Below are positions 25,040 to 34,198 of a stretch of DNA of 54,443 bases, in pieces. The DNA comes from CAIVND01 sp035532075 (lineage in GTDB: Bacteria; Actinomycetota; Acidimicrobiia; Acidimicrobiales; Bog-793), in assembly GCA_035532075.1 (NCBI GenBank), contig DATKRV010000020.1, positions 1 through 54,443 of the forward strand, read 5' to 3'. The translations under genes and the position numbers were made by a program. The notes beneath the pieces were generated by a model. The model did not search any database and had not been told where the DNA came from. It saw nothing but the letters and a program-made list of their open reading frames with translations. Each line of letters starts with the position of its first letter. Position 1 is the stretch's first letter.

Positions 25040-26008
25040 CTAGCGAAGATGGGCAAGTAGATCCATGTCGGCGTCGACCATCATCTCGACGAGGCGGACA
25101 AAATCCACCTCCGGGCGCCAGCCGAGTGTTGCCGCTGCCTTGGTCGAGTCTCCGACCAGGAGGTCGACCTCGGCGGGCCTGAAAAACCGATCATCGACCT
25201 TCACGTAATCGCGATAGTCGAGTCCGACGCGGTCGAACGCGATCTCGCAGAGCTCGCGCACCTCATGGGTCTCGCCGGTCGAAATGACGTAGTCATCCGG
25301 ATCCTCCTGTTGCAACATCAGATACATCGCGCGTACGTAATCTCCCGCGAAACCCCAGTCACGCTTCGCGTCAACGTTGCCGAGTCGCAGTTCGGTGCCG
25401 AGACCGCTCTTGATCCGCGCCACACCGTTGGTCACCTTCCGTGTGACAAATTCGAGACCACGCCGCGGACTCTCGTGGTTGAAAAGGATTCCTGAACTCG
25501 CGTGCAGGTCGTAGCTCTCACGATAGTTCACCGTGATCCAGTGCCCATAGACCTTTGCAACCCCATAGGGAGAACGCGGATGAAACGGCGTGGCTTCGGT
25601 CTGGGGAACCTCATGCACCTTGCCGAACATCTCTGACGAGCTCGCCTGGTAGAACCGGATCTCAGGGTCGACAAAGCGGATCGCATCGAGAACTCTCGTC
25701 ACTCCAAGCGCTGTCGACTCACCGGTATAGACCGGTTGGGAAAACGAGGTCTGCACGAATGACTGAGCGGCGAGGTTGTAGACCTCGTGAGGGCGGTACT
25801 CACGCAGTACGTCAATGATCGACATCTCGTCGAGCAGGTCGCCCGGTGCGAAGGTGATGAGACTCTGGATATGGGCGACGCGATCGAAATTCACCGTTGA
25901 GGTGCGTCGCACCATCCCGATGACCTCATAGCCCTCTTGCAAGAGAAACTCTGCGAGATAGGAGCCGTCCTGACCAGTGATTCCTGTAATCAATGCCCGT
26001 CGTTGCAC
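25040..26008 (-). CDS. gmd: GDP-mannose 4,6-dehydratase
   Basis: A 322-residue extended short-chain dehydrogenase. The NADP-binding start is ALITGITGQDGSYLAEFLL, the catalytic set is SSSEMFG with YGVAK, and FNHESPRRGLEFVTRKV is the GMD family stretch. It converts GDP-mannose to GDP-4-keto-6-deoxymannose, the precursor of GDP-fucose or GDP-rhamnose. No fcl, rmd or glycosyltransferase gene is nearby, so the end product cannot be told. It lies between an MFS gene and ccmA on the same strand. Confidence 0.95.
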   Translation of the reverse strand: MQRRALITGITGQDGSYLAEFLLQEGYEVIGMVRRTSTVNFDRVAHIQSLITFAPGDLLDEMSIIDVLREYRPHEVYNLAAQSFVQTSFSQPVYTGESTALGVTRVLDAIRFVDPEIRFYQASSSEMFGKVHEVPQTEATPFHPRSPYGVAKVYGHWITVNYRESYDLHASSGILFNHESPRRGLEFVTRKVTNGVARIKSGLGTELRLGNVDAKRDWGFAGDYVRAMYLMLQQEDPDDYVISTGETHEVRELCEIAFDRVGLDYRDYVKVDDRFFRPAEVDLLVGDSTKAAATLGWRPEVDFVRLVEMMVDADMDLLAHLR

Positions 26009-26080
26009 CGCATAGTTCTAGGCGGAATGTGCCCGCTCTGCAAGGAGACCCGAGGGCAACCATGCCGGTAACGGCAACCA

Positions 26081-27379
26081 TCAAGGCGAAACCTCCGAAA
26101 AACGCGGAGAGGCACGAACGCTGTCAAGTGCACGACGAAATCCCGTGTTGAGAAGAGGTAGAGCGACCGAAAGCATCACAAAAGCCACCACAAAATAATC
26201 CTCGCGCGCTCCGATGGCGCGAAAAAGTCCAGTCGCAAGCACCGGGCCGATAATCCGGGCAACGCCTGACACGCTCTGTTGCAGACCCAGCGCACCAGCG
26301 CGCCGTTCGCTGCGAGTCATCTGAACAACCGTCGCCGTGAGCACTGGGGAGATCAGGCCATATCCGATCGCAACAAGGACGAGGCCGAGTCCAAGCACAA
26401 AGACCGAGCGGCTGAGTCCGATCAGAGACATCCCGGCCGCGAAGCTTGCGGAACCGACAAGGACAGTCGACACCGCGCCGAGTCGTCGCAGCACAAGACT
26501 GATCGCGCGACCCTCGACGATCGCGAGCACCGCACCAAGAAGGGCGAACGAGAGCGAGGCGCCCGAAACGCCGAAACCTCGAGTCTCGCGTTCAAAAAGG
26601 GCAAAGGTCGCTTCGAAGGCACTGAACCCGAATACCGCGACTCCAAATGCAAGCAGACAGAGCCCGCGCATTGTCCAGAGCGACGAGCGCTGTCGCGCTC
26701 GGGCTGAAACGTCGATTGTCTCGTGACCATCGCGCAATTGCACCGGCCCGGGAACACTCTGGGTCTCCGGAAAGCGTGCAAATGCGAACGCGAGATTCGC
26801 CAAACCGAGTACCGCCGCAAGAATGAACGGCAGGCGAATCCCGCCGAGCGCGCTCAGCGATGCGAGTCCGGGTCCAACGACGAATCCCATCGCGACGTAC
26901 GCCCCGAGCAGGCCGAACTCTTGCGCGTGGCGCTCTTGACTCGTGACATCAGCGATTGCCGCCTGCGCAACCGCAATGGAACCGCCCGACGCGCCGTTCA
27001 CAATGACGGCGATCGCAAGCAACGCTCCAGAACCGGCGAGCGCGAGTCCAAACGCGCTGAGCGCGCTTCCCGAGAGAGCGACGATCAACACTGCGCGTCG
27101 GCCGCGACGGTCCGCCAGACGACCCCAGAGCGGCGCAGTGATCAATTGGGCAAATGAGTAGGCGCCGAGAACGATTCCGATGTCGATCACGCTCATGCCG
27201 AAATGACGCGCATAGAGCGGTACAATCGGGAAGATAAGTCCGAAGAGGACGAAGTCGAGGCCGACGACCAAACGTACGGAACCAAGGCGCGACGCGCCCA
27301 CCATTCGACTGTCGGGTGCGCCAGCCACTCGCGTGCGACGCCCGAATTTCACAGTTGTATTCGACTCTCCCTCTACCAC
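26081..27379 (-). CDS. MFS transporter, DHA1-type drug exporter-like
   Basis: A 432-residue protein with twelve predicted spans. The loop GRLADRRGRRAVLIVAL is MFS motif A, and GLDFVLFGLIFPIVPLY resembles the first helix of TetA/DHA1 exporters. GAYVAMGFVVGPGLASL fits motif C of antiporters. The N-terminal 25 residues are polar, and ATG at residue 26 is another possible start. Likely proton-driven export of small molecules; substrate unknown. Confidence 0.82.
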   Translation of the reverse strand: MVEGESNTTVKFGRRTRVAGAPDSRMVGASRLGSVRLVVGLDFVLFGLIFPIVPLYARHFGMSVIDIGIVLGAYSFAQLITAPLWGRLADRRGRRAVLIVALSGSALSAFGLALAGSGALLAIAVIVNGASGGSIAVAQAAIADVTSQERHAQEFGLLGAYVAMGFVVGPGLASLSALGGIRLPFILAAVLGLANLAFAFARFPETQSVPGPVQLRDGHETIDVSARARQRSSLWTMRGLCLLAFGVAVFGFSAFEATFALFERETRGFGVSGASLSFALLGAVLAIVEGRAISLVLRRLGAVSTVLVGSASFAAGMSLIGLSRSVFVLGLGLVLVAIGYGLISPVLTATVVQMTRSERRAGALGLQQSVSGVARIIGPVLATGLFRAIGAREDYFVVAFVMLSVALPLLNTGFRRALDSVRASPRFSEVSP

Positions 27380-27463
27380 TCCGTCAAGTCGCCCGTACGC
27401 GGCGATATCTCACCATGGTGGTGATTAGATCAGGGCATACCGAGTTCGGTTCGAATGGCGGTG

Positions 27464-27664
27464 CTAAACCGCTTTGACGTTTGCGGCCTGCAAGCCCTTT
27501 TGCCCTTCCTGCACCTCGAATTCAACTGTCTGACCCTCTTCGAGTGAGCGGTAGCCCTCCATCTGTATAGCCGAGTGGTGCACGAATACATCCGTACCGC
27601 CATCTTGCGAGATGAAGCCATATCCCTTTTCTGCGTTGAACCACTTCACCGTACCGGTCGCCAT
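27464..27664 (-). CDS. Cold-shock domain protein (CspA family)
   Basis: 66 residues, one OB-fold. RNP1 is KGYGFIS and RNP2 is VFVHHSAI; the start MATGTVKWFNAEKGYGFI is classical. Such proteins bind single-stranded RNA and DNA and melt mRNA structure. AAGGGGG lies before the ATG. About 198 bp separate it from cysS upstream, room for its own promoter and a cold-shock-type leader, but no specific element was recognised there. Confidence 0.97.
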   Translation of the reverse strand: MATGTVKWFNAEKGYGFISQDGGTDVFVHHSAIQMEGYRSLEEGQTVEFEVQEGQKGLQAANVKAV

Positions 27665-27862
27665 GTCGGTGACCCCCTTCTTTCCGTAAAACGCACCTCA
27701 AGAGAGAGAACCACTCTGGATCTCTGGCTGCCCGTACCCGCGGCGACAGGCAAGTTCCTGACACCAGTTGCAGAACGCCCCCCTCGAATCTGACGATACC
27801 AGCGCGCGGTGTTTTTGCAAAGAGTTATTCCTTGCGAAATGTCCGAACCGATCTGGGACAGG

Positions 27863-29227
27863 TCAGCGATGGATTCTGGTCCCCTCGGGAGTGTCCTCGA
27901 CGATCCAACCGCGGTCTTCGAGCTGCGCGCGCATTTCGTCTGCGGTGACAAAATCGCGTTCTGCACGTGCAAGGTCTCGTCGAGTAACCATCTCGTTGAC
28001 CTCTCCATCCGCGGCCTCTCCCCCGCCGACAAAAAGTCCGAGCGCACTGAGTAGTTCAACGACGGTGTCGGCGATGCTTCTGGCCGAAGAGGCTGCGCCC
28101 GAATCGACAAAGCCATTCGCGAGACGGACAGCCTCAAAAACTTCCGCAAGCGCCGCGGGCGTATCGAGATCCGCGTCCATCGTCTGAATGAACCGGTCTC
28201 GGAGATGTTCAGATTGGCGCTGCGCCTCTTGTCCCAAAGAGGGCTCGACACCTGAGACGCGGCGGACAAGTGCATCCAGTCGAGCGAGTCCGCCCGCTGC
28301 GGCATCGACCGTCGTCTCATTGACCTCAAGCGGCGAGCGGTAATGGGACTGCAGCACGAGAAGCCGGTAACTGCGGGGATCGCAGCGATCGAGCAGTTCT
28401 GCGAGCGTCGTAAAGTTGTTGAGCGACTTCGACATCTTTTCGCCCACGACCGTGACGAGACCGTTGTGCATCCAGTGACGCGCGAAGAGATGTCCGTCGG
28501 CAACTGCCTGGGCCCGCTCGTTCTCGTGATGGGGAAAGATCAGATCCTGACCACCACCATGGAGCTCGAAGTCGTCACCGAGAAGGGCAAGCGACATAAC
28601 GACGCATTCGGTGTGCCAACCCGGTCGACCATCTCCCCAAGGGGAGTGCCACACCGGCTCATCGGGCTTCGCGCGCTTCCACAGCGCGAAGTCAATTGGG
28701 TCATTTTTGGTCTCGTCAAGTTCGACCCGGGCCCCGGCGCGCCGATCTTCGATCGATTGATGCGAGAGGAGCCCGTATTCGGGAACCATTGCGGCGCGCA
28801 GGTACACGCCCTCGCCTGTCTCGTAGGCAAATCCCCGCTCCACCAATGACGCGATCAGATCGATCATTGCGTCGACATACTCCGTCGCATGAGGCTGTCT
28901 CTGGGGACGGAGCACTCCCATCCTGTCCATCGTCTCGAACCATTCGGCCTCGGACTCGACCGCGATCTCCTTCCAGTCGCGTCCCTCGGTCCTCGCGCGT
29001 TGAATGATCTTGTCGTCGATATCAGTAACGTTCGAGACATGTTGGACGAAGAGGCCGCGATATTCGAGATAACGGCGCAGGACGTCATAGACCAAGACTG
29101 CTCGTCCATGACCGACGTGGGGCGGACCGTAGACGGTCGGACCACAGACGTAAAGCCCTACGACGCCGGGTTCTCGCATCGCAATTTCCGTGGTCTTTTG
29201 TGTGGCGGTATCGAACAGCTGGAGCAC
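27863..29227 (-). CDS. cysS: Cysteinyl-tRNA synthetase
   Basis: 454 residues from GTG 29227, giving the standard start VLQLFDTATQKTTEI; the open frame extends further but has no suitable start. Class I motifs are PPHVGHGRA (HIGH) and GEKMSKSLNN (KMSKS). The zinc ligands include Cys in LYVCGPTVYG, Cys in WHTECVV and the HHENE stretch. The start has no ribosome site, and only 21 bp separate it from valS on the other strand, suggesting a leaderless transcript (inference). Confidence 0.95.
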   Translation of the reverse strand: MLQLFDTATQKTTEIAMREPGVVGLYVCGPTVYGPPHVGHGRAVLVYDVLRRYLEYRGLFVQHVSNVTDIDDKIIQRARTEGRDWKEIAVESEAEWFETMDRMGVLRPQRQPHATEYVDAMIDLIASLVERGFAYETGEGVYLRAAMVPEYGLLSHQSIEDRRAGARVELDETKNDPIDFALWKRAKPDEPVWHSPWGDGRPGWHTECVVMSLALLGDDFELHGGGQDLIFPHHENERAQAVADGHLFARHWMHNGLVTVVGEKMSKSLNNFTTLAELLDRCDPRSYRLLVLQSHYRSPLEVNETTVDAAAGGLARLDALVRRVSGVEPSLGQEAQRQSEHLRDRFIQTMDADLDTPAALAEVFEAVRLANGFVDSGAASSARSIADTVVELLSALGLFVGGGEAADGEVNEMVTRRDLARAERDFVTADEMRAQLEDRGWIVEDTPEGTRIHR

Positions 29228-29229
29228 GG

Positions 29230-29244
29230 CTAGTACCGTACTAG
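29230..29244. promoter_or_regulatory. 15-bp palindrome between cysS and valS, possible shared divergent promoter
   Basis: CTAGTAC-C-GTACTAG is a perfect 7-bp dyad around one base, filling most of the 21-bp gap between the two synthetase start codons. Both strands offer a TANNNT-type -10 (TACCGT forward, TACGGT reverse). It could be overlapping promoters for leaderless mRNAs or a regulator site. Confidence 0.4.
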
Positions 29245-29248
29245 GCCA

Positions 29249-31867
29249 ATGAGCACCTCCTCCTCCCCAGATACCTCTACCGACGCCGTGACCGACGACC
29301 CTGCCCCGAATCGCACGATCGGCGTCAACATGCCCGAGCGACCAAGTATCGACAACATCGAAGAGCGGTGGATCCAGGCATGGGAGGAGCAGGGTACCTA
29401 TACATTTGATCGCACCAAACATCGGGACGAGGTTTACTCAATCGACACCCCACCCCCGACGGTCTCGGGATCCCTCCATGTCGGACACGTGTTCAGCTAC
29501 ACACAGACCGACGTCATGGCGAGGTACCAGCGCATGTCGGGCAAAGAGGTCTTCTACCCGATTGGATGGGACGACAACGGGCTTCCGACCGAGCGGAGAG
29601 TACAGAACTACTACGGGGTACGTTGTGACCCATCGATCCCCTATGACCCCAACTTTGTCGCTCCGGAGTCGCCACATCACCCTCCAATCGCGATCTCGCG
29701 ACCGAACTTTGTCGAACTTTGTTCGGTCTTGACCACCAAGGACGAGGCGGTATTCGAGAGACTCTTTCGCCGACTCGGCCTCTCCGTTGACTGGCGGCAG
29801 CACTACACCACGATCGGACCTCGTGCACAACGTATCTCTCAGCGTGGCTTTCTCCGCATGCTGAAGAATGGACAGGCATACCGACAGGAGGCACCCACAC
29901 TTTGGGACGTGGACTTTCAGTCAAGTGTCGCCCAGGCGGAACTCGAGGACCGCGAGACGGTCGGCGCGTATCACCGGATTCGCTTCCATACGAAACAGAT
30001 GCCGACGTTGGTAATCGAAACGACAAGACCCGAACTCCTCGCGGCCTGCGTCGCGCTCGTCGCACATCCAGATGATCCGCGCTACCAGACGCTGTTCGGT
30101 ACACAGGTGACCACCCCGCTGTTCGAAGTCGAAATCCCCGTCCTTGCACATCCGCTTGCCGAACCCGAGAAGGGGTCGGGAATTGCGATGGTCTGCACCT
30201 TTGGCGATCTGACCGACGTCATCTGGTGGCGCGAGCTTTCGCTCGAGACCCGTACCATCGTCGGACGCGATGGCAGGCTCGAACACATCTCCTTTGGCGC
30301 TCGGGCCTTTCCGAGCATTGACCCCAGCCGGGCTCAACTTCTCTACGACGAAATTGCGGGAAAGACAACCAAACAGGCGAGAGCTCGCGTTGTGGATCAG
30401 CTACGCGACTCCGGTGACCTCGTCGATGAACCGCGTGCAATCACCCATGCGGTCAAGTACTACGAGCGTGGAGAGCGGCCACTCGAGATCGTCTCGTCCC
30501 GGCAATGGTACGTCAAGACACTCGAGCTTGCCGACGACCTCATCCGACGAGGGCGCGAGATTGATTGGCACCCTCCGTTCATGCGCGCCCGGTACGAATC
30601 CTGGATCGAGGGCCTCAACGGCGACTGGAACATCTCACGGCAGCGGTTCTTCGGTGTTCCCTTTCCGCTCTGGTACCGAATCGGCGAAGACGGATCGATC
30701 GATGACCTCCACCCGATATTTCCCGACGAAGCACGGCTGCCGATTGACCCCTCTGTAGAGGTCCCCGAAGGCTACGACACCTCGCAACGGGGAATGCCCG
30801 GTGGATTCACCGCCGATCCCGACGTCATGGACACCTGGGCGACCTCTTCGCTCACACCTGAGATCGCCGGGAATTGGGAAGACGATCCCGATCTCTTCGA
30901 ACGGATCTTTCCCATGGATCTGCGACCTCAGGCCCATGAGATCATCCGTACCTGGCTGTTCAGTTCCGTCGTACGCTCACATTCGCTTCACCAGAGTGTG
31001 CCCTGGACCAACGCGGCGATCTCTGGATGGATCCTCGACCCTGACCGGAAGAAGATGTCGAAGTCCGTCGGCAACGTGGTCGTGCCAACCGAACTTCTCG
31101 AAACCAAGGGCACAGATGCAGTCCGTTACTGGGCGAGCTCTGCGCGCCTCGGGGTCGACACGATCTTTGACGATCGCCAAATGCAGATCGGTCGACGCCT
31201 CGCCATCAAGATCCTCAATGCCTCGAAATTCATCCTCACCCAGCTCGGCGACGAACAAGCTCAGGCTCCCAGAGCGCTTGATCCGCTCGATGAATCAATG
31301 CTCGGAGCTCTACGATCGGTTGTCACTGCATCAACACTTGCCTTTTCGAACTACGAGCAGGCGCGCGCCCTTGAACTGAGCGAACAGTTCTTCTGGGACT
31401 TTTGTGACAACTACCTGGAACTCGTCAAAAACCGCGCGTATCGCCGCGACGAAGGGGCAGAGAGCGCGAAGCACGCTCTCGGATTGGCGCTTTCGGTATT
31501 GCTCCGACTTTTCGCACCATTTCTACCCTTTGCAACCGAGGAGGTGTGGTCATGGTGGCTCGAGGGGTCGATCCACCGCGCACCGTGGCCACGCACCGAG
31601 GAGTTCGGAGAGGTGTCGGGCGATCCAGAGATCCTTGCAGCTGTTTCGGCGGTACTTGGCGAGATTCGCAAGGCCAAGACGAATGCAAAACAGTCCATGC
31701 GGGTGAGCGTGTCGCGTGTCACGATTACCGCCGATGCGAAGCGCCTTGGCGAGATCGGCCTTGGTCGGGGCGACCTTATCGATGCCGGATCAATCGTCGA
31801 GCTCGAACTGGTGGAGCGAGCCGGTCAGGATCTCGACGTCTCCGTCGAACTCGCAGATCCAGACTGA
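29249..31867 (+). CDS. valS: Valyl-tRNA synthetase
   Basis: An 872-residue class I enzyme. HIGH is in TVSGSLHVGHVFSYTQTD, KMSKS in DRKKMSKSVGNVVVP, and the editing-domain stretch TTRPELLAACVALVAHPDD is ValS-like. The C-terminal coiled-coil arm of many bacterial ValS proteins is short or missing: the protein ends soon after the anticodon-binding helices. ATG 29249 has no ribosome site; ATG 29330 (MPERPSIDN) is a plausible internal start. Divergent from cysS. Confidence 0.95.
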   Translation: MSTSSSPDTSTDAVTDDPAPNRTIGVNMPERPSIDNIEERWIQAWEEQGTYTFDRTKHRDEVYSIDTPPPTVSGSLHVGHVFSYTQTDVMARYQRMSGKEVFYPIGWDDNGLPTERRVQNYYGVRCDPSIPYDPNFVAPESPHHPPIAISRPNFVELCSVLTTKDEAVFERLFRRLGLSVDWRQHYTTIGPRAQRISQRGFLRMLKNGQAYRQEAPTLWDVDFQSSVAQAELEDRETVGAYHRIRFHTKQMPTLVIETTRPELLAACVALVAHPDDPRYQTLFGTQVTTPLFEVEIPVLAHPLAEPEKGSGIAMVCTFGDLTDVIWWRELSLETRTIVGRDGRLEHISFGARAFPSIDPSRAQLLYDEIAGKTTKQARARVVDQLRDSGDLVDEPRAITHAVKYYERGERPLEIVSSRQWYVKTLELADDLIRRGREIDWHPPFMRARYESWIEGLNGDWNISRQRFFGVPFPLWYRIGEDGSIDDLHPIFPDEARLPIDPSVEVPEGYDTSQRGMPGGFTADPDVMDTWATSSLTPEIAGNWEDDPDLFERIFPMDLRPQAHEIIRTWLFSSVVRSHSLHQSVPWTNAAISGWILDPDRKKMSKSVGNVVVPTELLETKGTDAVRYWASSARLGVDTIFDDRQMQIGRRLAIKILNASKFILTQLGDEQAQAPRALDPLDESMLGALRSVVTASTLAFSNYEQARALELSEQFFWDFCDNYLELVKNRAYRRDEGAESAKHALGLALSVLLRLFAPFLPFATEEVWSWWLEGSIHRAPWPRTEEFGEVSGDPEILAAVSAVLGEIRKAKTNAKQSMRVSVSRVTITADAKRLGEIGLGRGDLIDAGSIVELELVERAGQDLDVSVELADPD

Positions 31868-31926
31868 CCTGGGTTGGCAAGGTCTTTGCAGCTCGAGGCC
31901 CCACCTTCCCGTCGAACGAGATCACG

Positions 31927-32763
31927 TCAACCTCGGCCCCCGATTGGATCGGGCGATAGCTCCCAGCGATCGGCAAAGGGCGCAAGGAAAACGCGCGCGA
32001 TCCGGAGATGTTCGCGCGCCTGCTCGACCGGCGGCAGATCCTTTAGCCGTTGACAGGGGATCTCGAGACTGATCGAAAGATCCGTCGGAACCCGCTCGAG
32101 AATCGGTCCGAGTTCAAGTCCGCCCTCGCCAAGGGGAAGGCGGTCGTAAACCGACTCGTAGCGCAGATCCTCGGGTGCTGGGGCAATGGCCCTCGCGTCA
32201 CACAATTGGATAAATGAATAGCTCCTCGCCTCTTTGCGACCGAGATCTGCGAGGACTCCCCCAGACCGCGAGAAATGTAGCGTGTCAAGTAAAATATGTA
32301 CGTTCGACCGCTCGCTCGCCGAGACAAGGCTGTACGCCTCATCGAAGCTCCTACATTGCGAATAGGGCATGTACTCGATGGTGATACCAAGATCTAGGCT
32401 CTTTGCATAGTCGGCCAGGGCGATGAGCCGCTCGACGACGCGGTCACGTTCCTCGTCCCATACGGTCGCCTGAACGATTGAAGCTCCAATCTGTTTGGCA
32501 AAGTCGATGAGCACCCGTCCCTCATCGAAGGTTCGCTCCGGCTCGAAGACGATATTCGAGACCTCCATCACCGAGAGACCCCAACGTGCGAGCAGTTCCT
32601 TCGCGTCCTTGAGGAACTGCGCGTCTTCGGCGAGCGGCGATACCGGCAGATCCTGCAGACCAAGCTGAAAGCCCACGGCGTCATATCCTGCCTCGCCCGC
32701 GTAGGTTACGAGGTCAAGGGGCGGCGGTCGAAAGAGTGTCAGAGGTGCCAGGCCGAGCTTCAT
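31927..32763 (-). CDS. Xylose isomerase-like TIM-barrel protein (sugar isomerase/epimerase family)
   Basis: 278 residues from ATG 32763. It fits the AP-endonuclease-2/xylose-isomerase-like fold: strands start MKLGLAPLTLF, GYDAVGFQLG and LGITIEYMPY, with metal-ligand candidates Glu in TIEYMP, Asp in LLDTLHFSRSGG, His in the same stretch and Glu in SISLEIP. Such enzymes isomerise or epimerise sugars, inositols or hydroxy-acids. Neighbours give no substrate hint. It converges on valS with a 59-bp gap. Confidence 0.75.
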   Translation of the reverse strand: MKLGLAPLTLFRPPPLDLVTYAGEAGYDAVGFQLGLQDLPVSPLAEDAQFLKDAKELLARWGLSVMEVSNIVFEPERTFDEGRVLIDFAKQIGASIVQATVWDEERDRVVERLIALADYAKSLDLGITIEYMPYSQCRSFDEAYSLVSASERSNVHILLDTLHFSRSGGVLADLGRKEARSYSFIQLCDARAIAPAPEDLRYESVYDRLPLGEGGLELGPILERVPTDLSISLEIPCQRLKDLPPVEQAREHLRIARVFLAPFADRWELSPDPIGGRG

Positions 32764-32865
32764 CACCGTTAAACCTTTCCTGCGGTCAAGATGATTGGAC
32801 CGCTTCCATACGTCTCCCCACACGATAAGCGAGTTCTCGGACAACCCGCGTTAGCCTGATCCACC

Positions 32866-33078
32866 ATGGATTCTGCGAAGATCACGACGCGAGACGGAAC
32901 GATCAGACTCGGCCAGTTTCTCAAACTTGCCAATCTCATTGAGTCCGGGGCAGACGCGAAACGCGTCCTCACGGCACGGGCGGTTCAGGTCAACGGCAAC
33001 GTCGAGATCCGACGCGGCCGCCAGCTCGTGCGTGGCGATATCGTCGGGTTCGACGGCGTCAACTATGAGGTCGATTAG
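32866..33078 (+). CDS. Small S4-domain RNA-binding protein (YaaA/YbcJ-like)
   Basis: 70 residues that are almost entirely an S4 fold: IRLGQFLKLANLIESGADAK, then VQVNGNVEIRRGRQLVRGD. This is the stand-alone S4 group found near recF or in ribosome-associated roles in other bacteria. It probably binds structured RNA; partner unknown. Its TAG overlaps the DUF3048 gene stop by 4 nt, tail to tail. Confidence 0.85.
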   Translation: MDSAKITTRDGTIRLGQFLKLANLIESGADAKRVLTARAVQVNGNVEIRRGRQLVRGDIVGFDGVNYEVD

Positions 33079-34181
33079 CCAGCTGGCAGCTGGTGGAACA
33101 AAACAATCGCCGAACTTGAGAAGATCGTGTCCGGAACGATCTCCACCCACGTACGACCAGGGGCCATCGGCACCGTCTTGCCTAAGGAGTCTTTGAAAAC
33201 CATCGGATCCACGCCACTCTGGCGCGACCAGGTCACTTTGATCGCCTCACCGTTTCGCAGCACATAACCGGGCCCGCTACCGGTCACCTGGCTCTCGATG
33301 TCTCCAGAGCCTCCGGGGCTCTCAAGGTATGGACCGATGGTGTACTTGGCAGAGATCACCGCAATATTCGTTGTTGTCACCGGAGCTCCCGTCGCCGCAT
33401 CATGATCCACACTGCGCGCATAGGTATGCACCCAAAGACCTAGTTGGGGCATCCACTCCCAGAGGACCTCGGTGCCCTGGGAGAAAAAGATCCGAAACGC
33501 GCGGATCTTGATACCTCCCTTCGGCGGCGTCATCGAATAGGTGAAGATCGGCTGGGGTGGAGTGGTCAGATTCGGGAAGAGGCCATAGAGGGCACTCGTG
33601 CTCGTATAGAGATTGTCCGGGGGCTGTCGATTGGTCGTGCGATGTGCCGCGGCCTGCGCACCCTCAAGCAGATTTGCCGCCGACAGCGTCGAAAGACCCA
33701 TCACCGGGTTCACGTCCGGAATGATTCCTCCAGCAAAGGCGAGAATCGGATGGCCAAGCTGGTTAACGAGGCGAGAATCGACCCAACGCAGCGAGCGCGT
33801 CGGTCCGATCTCGGTGGCGTTCTGACACTGATAGACCGCAATGTAACGCATGATGAATCCCTCAGCAGGGGTATCAAACACGACATCAGCCTCGTTTAAC
33901 CCACTCTGTGGACGCGATGTAAATGGCTCGTTGCCGATCTTGATCGCCAACGCCGGGCGATTCGGAACCACGTTTCCAGGAGCTGGAGTATCGGTAAGGG
34001 GGCAGTTCGTCGTCGGAATCGTCGGAAGCGTGACCGCGTGCCCTGGAGTGTTGCCGCCGCGTGTCAGGGCAACCGCGATACCCGCGGCCGCGACAAGAAC
34101 GATAACCGTGGTCAGAATGCGCGCGCGTGGACTCTTAGGAAGCAAAAATTTGGGTTTGTTGCTCGGAGAATGGTTCGCCAT
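33075..34181 (-). CDS. DUF3048 (YerB-like) membrane-anchored protein
   Basis: 368 residues from ATG 34181. A basic N-terminus and one span (about 22-40) suggest a signal anchor; no lipobox cysteine follows. The rest is extracytoplasmic. RPALAIKIGNEP, LNEADVVFDTPAEGF and GPTRSLRWVDSRLV are typical of the N-terminal DUF3048 domain, and GSGPGYVLRNGEAIKVTWSR and GRTWVEIVP of the C-terminal one. Biochemical role is unknown for the family. It follows the exonuclease gene by 17 bp, probably one operon. Confidence 0.85.
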   Translation of the reverse strand: MANHSPSNKPKFLLPKSPRARILTTVIVLVAAAGIAVALTRGGNTPGHAVTLPTIPTTNCPLTDTPAPGNVVPNRPALAIKIGNEPFTSRPQSGLNEADVVFDTPAEGFIMRYIAVYQCQNATEIGPTRSLRWVDSRLVNQLGHPILAFAGGIIPDVNPVMGLSTLSAANLLEGAQAAAHRTTNRQPPDNLYTSTSALYGLFPNLTTPPQPIFTYSMTPPKGGIKIRAFRIFFSQGTEVLWEWMPQLGLWVHTYARSVDHDAATGAPVTTTNIAVISAKYTIGPYLESPGGSGDIESQVTGSGPGYVLRNGEAIKVTWSRQSGVDPMVFKDSLGKTVPMAPGRTWVEIVPDTIFSSSAIVLFHQLPAG

Positions 34182-34198
34182 ACGGACACCATATCGTC

